NCBI GenBank assembly: GCA_019637685.1
Contig: JAHBVF010000010.1
Coordinates: 62,001-126,000 of the forward strand
Reading direction: 5' to 3'
Length of the DNA stretch: 64,000 bases
From: Caldilineaceae bacterium
GTDB lineage: Bacteria > Chloroflexota > Anaerolineae > Caldilineales > Caldilineaceae
The notes under the pieces are model-generated. The model had not been told where the DNA came from. It did not search any database and saw only the letters and a program-made list of their open reading frames with translations. Below, in pieces: positions 57,691-64,000 of the stretch; position 1 is the first letter of the stretch; each line of letters begins with the position of its first letter. A program made the translations under genes and the position numbers.

Positions 57691-58085
57691 TGGCAATCTC
57701 AGCACTAATAACCAAATCTGTTCGACTTGACTCGGACGAAAGCGAGATGCTCGCGCAGATTAGCCAGACCGAAGGCCTTTCCGAGGCTGCGATTCTTCGG
57801 CAGTTCGTGCGTGAAGGTATCACTACCTACCGTATGGACCGGGCAATTCTAGCCTATCAACGCGGCGAAGTCGATATGTCGGCTGCTGCTCGCTATGCCG
57901 GTGTCAGCGTATATCACCTGATGGTGGAACTGGAGAAACGCGATATTACGCCTCCGGCCGCAACTGAGAAATTTGTGGATGGCCTCAAAGCCCTCATCGA
58001 AACCTTCGGCGGCAGTCAGGCCCTGCACGAAACTATCGCCGAATACCAGACGCAGCTTTCCTCCTCTCAGCCGGACAGCGTGTAG
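57687..58085 (+). CDS. Antitoxin, RHH plus UPF0175-like domain
   Basis: 132 residues. Residues 8-45 form a ribbon-helix-helix ([34 protein letters not shown]). Residues 50-85 are the UPF0175 motif ([30 protein letters not shown]), which partners DUF3368 toxins. The protein would bind both the toxin and the promoter. Translation is coupled to the toxin by the ATGA overlap. The last 19 bases overlap the 3' end of the convergent GH95 gene, so the two transcripts share a short antisense region. Confidence 0.78.
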   Translation: MMAISALITKSVRLDSDESEMLAQISQTEGLSEAAILRQFVREGITTYRMDRAILAYQRGEVDMSAAARYAGVSVYHLMVELEKRDITPPAATEKFVDGLKALIETFGGSQALHETIAEYQTQLSSSQPDSV

Positions 58086-60430
58086 ACGCCGCCAGCTTCG
58101 CAATTCAACTGAACGACCCGATCTTCCCCGACCCGCACCCGACAGGCCCCACTCCGTTCAGCCCGGATAACCGCTTCGTGTAGTTTCCCGTCCCGCCATT
58201 CGATGTCCACCGTAAACCCGCCCCGCGCCCGCAGACCCGTCACCGCACCATCCAGCCAGTCCGTCGGCAGCGCGGGGAGCAGGTGCAGTTCCCCGTCACA
58301 TTCGACAGGCTCAGTGCAAGTGTGGCTTTGCAGCAGCATCTCCGCAATCCCCGCGGTCACGCCGAAGTTGCCGTCGATCTGAAAGGGCGGGTGCGCGTCG
58401 AAGAGATTCGGGTAGACGCCGCCGCCGGTCGCGCTCATTCGTGCCCCCGGCTCCACCAGACGCAGCAGCAGCCGGATCATCCGCAACGCGTGATCCCCGT
58501 CCTCAAAGCGCGCCCAGAAGAGCGTCTTCCAGCCAATCGACCAGCCCGTGGCCTCGTCTCCCCGCAGTTCCAACGAGCGCTTGGCCGCACGCCATAACTC
58601 CGGCGTCCCCCGCCGGGTGATCTGCCGGCCCGGATGCAGGCCAAACAGATGCGAGACGTGGCGGTGGTGGTCCTCCGGGTCGTCCCAATCCTCGCTCCAC
58701 TCCTGCAACTGGCCCAGGCGACCGATGGAATAGGGCAGCAGACGAGCCTGCGCGTCGGCAATCTCCGCCTGCAATTCGTCGTCCACCCCCAGCGCCTCCC
58801 CGGCTTCCAGGCAGTTGGCGAAGAGGTCCCGGATCATCGCCATATCCCCGGTGGGGCCGATACTCACCGCCGCGCTCTGCCCGTCCGCCGTCGTGAACGT
58901 ATTCTCCGGCGACGTGCCCGGCGCGGTGACCAGAAAACCATCCGGACCCTCTACCAGCCAGTCCAGACAGAAACGCGCCGCCTCCCGCATCACCGGAAAG
59001 GCGAATTCGTGTAGCCAACGTAAGTCGCCGCCGAAGGCGAAATGCTCCCACAGATGCTGGCTCAGCCAGGCCCCGCCCAGCGGCCACATGGCCCACTGGG
59101 GATTGCCCCCGCCGTAGTTGCCCACGGGCGCAGCGTGCCGCCACAGGTCGCCGTTGTGATGGGTCGTCCAGCCCCGGCAGCCGTAGTTCGCCGCCGCGAT
59201 CGCCGCCCCGGTCACACTGCTCTCGGCCACATACTCCAGCAGCGGCTCGTGGCATTCGGCCAGATTCGTCACCTCCGCCGGCCAGTAGTTCATCTCCACA
59301 TTGATATTCAGCGTATAGTTGCTGCTCCACGGCGGCTGCAAATGGGGATTCCAGATGCCCTGTAAATTGGCCGGTTGCGTGCCGGGCCGGGAACTGGCGA
59401 TGAGCAGATAGCGGCCGTATTGGAAGAGGAGGGCGATGAGTTGGGGGTCGTGCTGGGAAGAAAAGAGGTTGATTCGTTCAGCGGTTGATTGGCTAGCTGC
59501 TTCGCTTACGCCCAAATCCAGCGTCACCCGGCGGAAGAGGGACTGATGATCGGCGATGTGGCGGGCGCGCAGTTCCGTGTAGGGGCGGGCGATGGCTGCT
59601 TCCAGCACAGGCAAAATGCGGCTAGCCGGGTCAATGCCCTCGTGCCCCGGATGCTTGTCGAAGCCGTTGAAACTGGTGGCCGCGGCCAGAAAAAGGGTGA
59701 CGCTCTGCGCGCCGCTCACCCGAAGCTCCCCGTCTGGCGTCGCCTCCACGCGGCCATCCGGCGCAATGACACGCACATGCGCCTCGGCCCGCATCCCCTC
59801 GCCGTAGCGAATCGGCTCGTCCCCGCTGTGATAGGGCGGGTCCACGTGGACGGGCACATTGCACTTGAGGACAAGACCTGCCAGGTTTTCCGAAACCTGG
59901 CAGGTGTGACGGAGGGGACTATCCAACCCTACCACAAAATTCAGCGCGCCGGGCCGGTCCGCGCTCAGCCGCACCACCAGCACCTGATCCGGGAAACTCA
60001 CAAACGCCTCCCGCCGGAACGCCACGCCGTCCTGCGCGTAGTCAACCGAAGCCAGCGCCGTATCCAAATCCAACGCCCGCCCATACGCGGTCTGCCGTCC
60101 GCGGTCTGCCGTCTCCCCAAACCGCAACCGCAGTTCCCCCAGAGGCAAATACGCCTGACTATACGGCCCCTGCATCTGCCTACACAACTCATTTGCGGCC
60201 GCGTATGCCCCGGCAAAGAGCTGCCGCCGCACCTCCGGCAACACCTCCTTTGCGCCGGGATTCGTCGTGTCCTTCGGCGCGCCCGACCAGAGCGTATCCT
60301 CGTTCAGGGCGATGTGCTCCTCCTCCACGCCGCCGAAAATCATCCCGCCCATGCGTCCATTGCCAATGGGCAGGGCTTCTTCCCAGGCCGCGGCGGGGGA
60401 AGTGTACCAAAGCGTAAGAGGTGTAGTCAT
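58067..60430 (-). CDS. GH95 alpha-L-fucosidase (or related GH95) with in-frame repeat insertions
   Basis: 787 residues of family GH95, inverting enzymes that cleave alpha-1,2-linked L-fucose or L-galactose. Family blocks: [88 protein letters not shown] and [18 protein letters not shown] six bases before the ATG sets the start. Two stretches look inserted: [11 protein letters not shown] near residue 180, encoded by the palindrome at 59876-59905, and CTEPVECD near residue 706, encoded by the repeat around 58297-58320. Both keep the frame. No signal peptide. Confidence 0.9.
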   Translation of the reverse strand: MTTPLTLWYTSPAAAWEEALPIGNGRMGGMIFGGVEEEHIALNEDTLWSGAPKDTTNPGAKEVLPEVRRQLFAGAYAAANELCRQMQGPYSQAYLPLGELRLRFGETADRGRQTAYGRALDLDTALASVDYAQDGVAFRREAFVSFPDQVLVVRLSADRPGALNFVVGLDSPLRHTCQVSENLAGLVLKCNVPVHVDPPYHSGDEPIRYGEGMRAEAHVRVIAPDGRVEATPDGELRVSGAQSVTLFLAAATSFNGFDKHPGHEGIDPASRILPVLEAAIARPYTELRARHIADHQSLFRRVTLDLGVSEAASQSTAERINLFSSQHDPQLIALLFQYGRYLLIASSRPGTQPANLQGIWNPHLQPPWSSNYTLNINVEMNYWPAEVTNLAECHEPLLEYVAESSVTGAAIAAANYGCRGWTTHHNGDLWRHAAPVGNYGGGNPQWAMWPLGGAWLSQHLWEHFAFGGDLRWLHEFAFPVMREAARFCLDWLVEGPDGFLVTAPGTSPENTFTTADGQSAAVSIGPTGDMAMIRDLFANCLEAGEALGVDDELQAEIADAQARLLPYSIGRLGQLQEWSEDWDDPEDHHRHVSHLFGLHPGRQITRRGTPELWRAAKRSLELRGDEATGWSIGWKTLFWARFEDGDHALRMIRLLLRLVEPGARMSATGGGVYPNLFDAHPPFQIDGNFGVTAGIAEMLLQSHTCTEPVECDGELHLLPALPTDWLDGAVTGLRARGGFTVDIEWRDGKLHEAVIRAERSGACRVRVGEDRVVQLNCEAGGVYTLSG
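58297..58320. repeat. TTCGACAGGCTCAGTGC repeat inside GH95 gene
   Basis: This word is a half of a palindromic repeat common in several bacterial phyla. Here it encodes CTEPVECD between two conserved GH95 segments (LLQSHT and [10 protein letters not shown]), as a small in-frame insertion. Confidence 0.6.
59876..59905. repeat. ACCTGCCAGGTTT palindrome inside GH95 gene
   Basis: 13-bp perfect stem 59876-59888/59893-59905 with loop TCCG, identical in core to the intergenic copy at 20369-20394. It encodes [10 protein letters not shown], in frame, between LRHT and [10 protein letters not shown] of GH95. Confidence 0.75.
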
Positions 60431-60449
60431 TTATTGCTCCGTGAGGAGT

Positions 60450-60503
60450 GAAACGTGAAACGTGAGAAAGGTCGGCGATCTCACGGCTCACGTTTCACGT
60501 TTC
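60450..60503. repeat. GAAACGTGAAACGTGAG palindrome
   Basis: Perfect 17-bp arms (60450-60466 and 60487-60503) with a 20-base spacer, between the GH95 gene and the aminotransferase gene. Same word type as the palindrome at 61892. Confidence 0.65.
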
Positions 60504-60527
60504 TGGCCGACAAATCGACAAACGGAG

Positions 60528-61835
60528 TCACCCAAATTTCTCTTTTACTTCCCCCAACGCCCCATCAATCGCTTCCAGCACCCGGTTCATCTCGGCTTCT
60601 GTGTGCGCGGCGGAGAAGCCGTGATGGGGCGAGACCGCAAAATAGACCCCCCGCCGGTAGCAGCCGTCGATGAAGGCGAATTCCATATCCTTGCGTTTGG
60701 CCGCGGCCTGGCGATAGTTGGTCACTTCGCTGGTCACGCCAAAGTACATCCCGAAGCGGGGACCCGCGTATTGCAGGCGCAGGGGCACGCCGTGTTGGTC
60801 GATGAGGGACTGGAAGCCACTGTAGAAATGCTCGCCCACTGCGTCCAGCCGTTCGTAGAAGCCCGGACTGCTGTATTCGCCCAGTGCGGCCAGCGCGCCC
60901 AGCACAGTCGTCGGGTGGGCCAGGAATGTGCCGCTCATCTCCGCATTGCCCAGAGGTCGCAGATGCGCCATCACCTGGCGCCGTCCGGTCAGCGCGCTGA
61001 TGGGCGTGCCACCGCCAAAGGCTTTGCCCAGCACGCACAAATCCGGCGTCACACCGAAATACGCCTGCGCGCCGCCGGGCGCGACCCGGAACGCGGTCAG
61101 CACCTCATCGAAAAAGAGAATCACCCCGTAGCGGTCGCACAGGTCCCGGCAGAGCTGGACAAAGCCCGGTTTGGGCAGAATGCAGCCCTGGTCGTAGTTG
61201 ATGGGTTCCATCAGCAGCACCGCGGCCTCTTGGCCGTGGGCGGAGAAAGCGGCTTCCAACGCGGCGGGATCGTTGAAAGGAACGATGACGATATTCTCCC
61301 GCACGTTATAAGGAATCCCCGCGGATTCCGGATAAGCGGTGGGGCGACTCTCTGGCCCGGCCACGTCCAGCGGCGGCGCGACACTCAGATTCAGCGCATC
61401 CGCGTAGCCGTGGAAATGGCCCTCGAATTTGATGATCTTCTCCCGTCCCGTGGCGGCCCGGGCCAGACGCAGCCCGTGCATGACTGTCTCCGTGCCCGAA
61501 CCCGCATAGCGTACCATCTCCGCGCAGGGGATCAGCTCCGTCACCCGCCGGGCCAGTTGGGTGTGATAGATCGTCTCGTAGGAGCAGATGACACCCATCT
61601 CCAGGGCTTTCTGCACGCCGGCTACCACTGCCGGGTGGTTGTGCCCCAGCAGAGACGCGCCGTGGGAGAGGCACATATCCACATATTCCTGCCCCTCCAA
61701 ATCGTAGACGAATGGTCCATCGCCCCGGCTGACATAAAACGGATGGCCGATGGCCGCGTTGGCCCTGGCTGTGGCCGAGACGCCGCCGGGCAGGTACTGT
61801 TGGGCAAGCTGGTAATGTTCGCTGGTGGTTGGCAT
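60528..61835 (-). CDS. Class III aminotransferase, glutamate-1-semialdehyde aminomutase-like
   Basis: 435 residues. PLP-dependent fold type I with YAGSGTETVMHGLRLAR, KFEGHFHGYAD, LLMEPINYDQGC, FFDEVLTAFR (Asp243) and the PLP lysine Lys271 in VLGKAFGGGTPIS. Overall it resembles HemL/GSA aminomutase, but genes of this type far from heme clusters often act on other amino or keto substrates, and no heme genes are near. The gene lies between GH95 and an unknown TIM-barrel gene on the same strand, flanked on both sides by GTGAAACGTGA palindromes. A role in amino-sugar or other amine metabolism is possible; weak ribosome site. Confidence 0.82.
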   Translation of the reverse strand: MPTTSEHYQLAQQYLPGGVSATARANAAIGHPFYVSRGDGPFVYDLEGQEYVDMCLSHGASLLGHNHPAVVAGVQKALEMGVICSYETIYHTQLARRVTELIPCAEMVRYAGSGTETVMHGLRLARAATGREKIIKFEGHFHGYADALNLSVAPPLDVAGPESRPTAYPESAGIPYNVRENIVIVPFNDPAALEAAFSAHGQEAAVLLMEPINYDQGCILPKPGFVQLCRDLCDRYGVILFFDEVLTAFRVAPGGAQAYFGVTPDLCVLGKAFGGGTPISALTGRRQVMAHLRPLGNAEMSGTFLAHPTTVLGALAALGEYSSPGFYERLDAVGEHFYSGFQSLIDQHGVPLRLQYAGPRFGMYFGVTSEVTNYRQAAAKRKDMEFAFIDGCYRRGVYFAVSPHHGFSAAHTEAEMNRVLEAIDGALGEVKEKFG

Positions 61836-61891
61836 AGGAGGGTTTCTCGTCAGGTGCTTTGAATGTACAATGGACTAATTTTCGCCAGAAG

Positions 61892-61946
61892 ACGTGATGC
61901 GTGAAACGTGAGATCGACCGGTACTCTCATGTTTCACGCATCACGT
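61892..61946. repeat. GCGTGAAACGTGAG palindrome overlapping a gene end
   Basis: 22-base arms 61892-61913 and 61925-61946 pair with one mismatch. The right arm includes the last codons and stop (61934-61936) of the TIM-barrel gene, so the palindrome has become part of that coding sequence. Confidence 0.65.
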
Positions 61947-63337
61947 ATCACCTTTCCCATCGCGGCCAACTTCTCATCGCTCAGATAGCCGTAGCGGTTG
62001 ACCCAAATGCCGTCAACGGGACTCTCTGCGGCCAGGGCAAAGCGGCGGCGGAAGTCGTCCAGCGGCCCGTAGCCGTGGACCAGCGCGTGGGCCTGCGCCC
62101 GGCCACCCACGGCCCGCACCACCTGACGCAGCTTGCGCGCCTGTGTCTCGGATGGAATGGGGTGGGCCTCGTCCGGCTCCGGGTAGTGATAATCGGCCAG
62201 CGTACGCCCGCCGCCGCCTGGCTCGGCAATGTCCATCAGCGCGACCAGCGCCCGCACCAACAGCCCCTCGTCCAGTCCCGGATTGGCGTCCAGCAGTTCC
62301 CGCCCCCAATATTCCACCATCTGACACCAGTGCATTGTGTAGAGTTTGGCCGAGACCGAGCCGCAGGTGTCGCCGACGCGGGCAAAGTCCAGCCCGGTGA
62401 AGAAACTGTAGGGGGGCATAAAGGCGTTGGCGGAGAGTTCCTTCTCCGGCCCCGCGGCGGCGGTGATGGCCGCGCGCCAGTCCGCCAGCAGATCAGCGGA
62501 AAGCGCGGCCTTCAGCCGGAAGAAGTCGGCCACGCCGGGGAAGCGGGTGAGCAGACTGGCCTGGGCAAAGCGTCCGCCGTCGGTCTCGGCAAAGTCGGCG
62601 ATGTCGTCGTTGCCCAGACTGCCGTGGAGATAGCGCCAGAAGGCGAGGGTTTCCTGCCGGATAGCGGCAAAATCGAAGCCGTGGCTGTTGGCCCAGCCTT
62701 CCACATGCGGCCCCAAGTCGCTGAAGACTTCGTTGAGGGTGTAGCAGGGATATTCCGGCCAGTCCGGGCGGATGCCGTCGATCTCCGGGTATTGGGCAAA
62801 GATATCCCGACACCAGGCCCGGTTCCAGGCGCGCACGGCCGGGGAAGCCAGGCTGGCAGTGTCGGCCATGCGATAGGGGGGCAGTGTGCCGTCGGGCAGC
62901 CGGGGCCGGTCCTCGTCCCGCAGACCCGCGGGCGCGGCCGCACTGGTCTGAATGTAGACGCGCATGCCCCGCGCTTTGGCCGCCCGAATGAATTCCCCAA
63001 TAATCGGCCCCGCGCTGGCAGTCAGGTCGTTGGCCGGGCGGGGCTGATAGGGGCTGTCCGCGAAGAGTTCGGCACGGAAGGCATGGCCCGGCGCGCTGCG
63101 CAGCCAGAGTCCCCGCTGACCCCAGAGCGGGCGGTCAAAGAGGCGGGGGCTGGTTCCGCCGTCATCCGGCGGCTGGTAGCTGCCTTCCCCTTCCGCGCCC
63201 GGCGCGGTGACGGATGTGTTGACGGCCACGGCGTTGACACCTACCACCTGCAAACGGTCCAGCACAGGTTCGACGCCTTCGACCTGAAAGAAGGGGCTGA
63301 GGGTTGTCACGCCAAGGAAACGGGGGGCAATGGGCAT
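61934..63337 (-). CDS. Uncharacterised TIM-barrel protein, possible glycosidase-like
   Basis: 467 residues. I do not recognise a named family. The sequence has barrel-like strands (VGVNAVAVNTSV, GMRVYIQTSAAAP, IDGIRPDWPEYP, ELSANAFMPP, GDTCGSVSAKLYTMHW, DGIWVNRYGYLSDEKL), with acidic residues at strand ends (Asp in IRPDWPEYP, Asp in GLDFARVGD) as in GH-A-type hydrolases. AGGAG precedes the ATG. No signal peptide. In its position between a class III aminotransferase and an SDR gene it may act on a sugar derivative, but no activity can be named. The last codons are made by a palindromic repeat. Confidence 0.65.
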   Translation of the reverse strand: MPIAPRFLGVTTLSPFFQVEGVEPVLDRLQVVGVNAVAVNTSVTAPGAEGEGSYQPPDDGGTSPRLFDRPLWGQRGLWLRSAPGHAFRAELFADSPYQPRPANDLTASAGPIIGEFIRAAKARGMRVYIQTSAAAPAGLRDEDRPRLPDGTLPPYRMADTASLASPAVRAWNRAWCRDIFAQYPEIDGIRPDWPEYPCYTLNEVFSDLGPHVEGWANSHGFDFAAIRQETLAFWRYLHGSLGNDDIADFAETDGGRFAQASLLTRFPGVADFFRLKAALSADLLADWRAAITAAAGPEKELSANAFMPPYSFFTGLDFARVGDTCGSVSAKLYTMHWCQMVEYWGRELLDANPGLDEGLLVRALVALMDIAEPGGGGRTLADYHYPEPDEAHPIPSETQARKLRQVVRAVGGRAQAHALVHGYGPLDDFRRRFALAAESPVDGIWVNRYGYLSDEKLAAMGKVIRDA

Positions 63338-63425
63338 GGCGGGTTGGCTCCTGCTGGCGATGGAATTCGATGGGAGCAGAGAGATGCTCCCCTCTATTGT
63401 GCCACAGAAGGATTAGAAGATCGAA

Positions 63426-64000
63426 CTATCCACGCAAGGGCCGCCCGCCGTCCACAGGCACAACATTGCCCGTCATAAACGTCAGTTTGGCCGCGACCGC
63501 CCACACTGTTTCCGCCACGTCTTCCGGAGAGGCCAGCCGCTGAAGGGGCGTCAGATCGGCCTGCTGCTGGATATAAGCTGGGTCCATGCGTGCGGCATAC
63601 TCGCCCAGCACCCAGCCCGGCGAAACTGAAACCACCCGCACTTTGGGGGCCAGGGCACGGGCCAGGGAGCGGGTCATGGAATCCAGCGCGGCTTTGGACG
63701 CACAGTAGGCCACATTGCTGCCCAGGCCCGTCACGCCCGCCACCGACGAGAGATTGACAACTGTGCCGCGGTCACCGGCTAGCAGCAGTTCTTTGCAGGC
63801 GCGGATGGTGGCAAAGGCCCCCCGCCAGTTGGTCTGGAAGATGCGATCGATCCAGTCGTCGCTGAGCGCGTCCAGATCGTCGTGGGGGACGGGGGTGGTG
63901 ATGCCCGCGTTGTTGACCAGTAGGTCCAGGCGGCCATAGCGTTCGGCTATCTGTCGGGCCAGCGCGGCCAGTGCGTCGCTTTCTGTGACCGAAGCCTGGA
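63426..64000 (-). CDS. SDR-family oxidoreductase (5' end outside window)
   Basis: The C-terminal 190 residues of a short-chain dehydrogenase; the frame is open through the right edge, so the start and the TGxxxGxG cofactor loop are beyond the window. Present are DLLVNNAGITTP, the catalytic Ser in TVVNLSSVAG, the YxxxK pair in AYCASKAALD, and the C-terminal MTGNVVPVDGGRPLRG. SDRs of this type oxidise or reduce sugars, sugar acids or keto acids; in the fucose route fucose dehydrogenase or 2-keto-3-deoxy-fuconate dehydrogenase would fit. It closes the visible part of the island. Confidence 0.9.
   Translation of the reverse strand, partial: QASVTESDALAALARQIAERYGRLDLLVNNAGITTPVPHDDLDALSDDWIDRIFQTNWRGAFATIRACKELLLAGDRGTVVNLSSVAGVTGLGSNVAYCASKAALDSMTRSLARALAPKVRVVSVSPGWVLGEYAARMDPAYIQQQADLTPLQRLASPEDVAETVWAVAAKLTFMTGNVVPVDGGRPLRG

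Noticed and set aside
60528..61835. True heme-pathway hemL
   Set aside because: Sequence is HemL-like, but no heme or siroheme genes are nearby, and the setting is sugar catabolism, so the symbol was not used.
61901..63478. 525-residue open frame antisense to the TIM-barrel gene
   Set aside because: Composition is that of a shadow frame, and the minus strand has a ribosome site and barrel-like sequence.

Overview
The window looks like a GC-rich chromosome segment from a free-living heterotroph, most probably a Chloroflexota member (Caldilineae/Anaerolineae-like). This rests on the mix of families (a CarH-type B12 regulator, NHL and RHS proteins, Chloroflexota-style peptide ABC transporters, S8 peptidase with WN repeats, many sugar-acid enzymes) and on the abundance of palindromic intergenic repeats. 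No rRNA, tRNA or CRISPR array was seen, so taxonomy is inference.

Layout. 0-6 kb: 3' part of a giant beta-helix/RHS surface protein. 6-9.5 kb: ChbG/YdjC deacetylase and a malic enzyme-phosphotransacetylase fusion, closed by a bidirectional terminator. 9.5-14.6 kb (minus): transglutaminase, alpha-E protein and circularly permuted ATP-grasp operon, with a CarH-like photoreceptor-type regulator upstream. 15-26 kb: LacI regulator, then a peptide/oligosaccharide ABC operon that also holds a multiheme cytochrome c. 26-30 kb: GH4 glycosidase and an NHL propeller. 30.6-39 kb: TetR gene with a clear promoter and operator, followed by a cassette of two rifampicin-phosphotransferase-like enzymes flanking two LCM-type methyltransferases. 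This cassette is the best candidate here for an undescribed system. 39-64 kb: a dense carbohydrate island with sulfatase, GH29 and GH95 alpha-L-fucosidases, a GHL6-like hydrolase, fuconolactonase-like amidohydrolase, two enolase-superfamily sugar-acid dehydratases, two HpcH/HpaI aldolases, AKR, SDR, a lactate/malate-type dehydrogenase and a sugar isomerase. A PIN-type toxin-antitoxin pair and an S8 peptidase sit inside it.

The island reads as degradation of a sulfated, fucose-containing glycan followed by non-phosphorylative fucose oxidation: desulfation, fucose release, oxidation to lactone, hydrolysis to fuconate, dehydration, and cleavage to pyruvate plus a C3 product. Individual substrates are inferred.

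The intergenic DNA is unusual. At least eight families of palindromic or MITE-like repeats are present. Several are shared between distant loci, and two have become in-frame parts of the GH95 gene.
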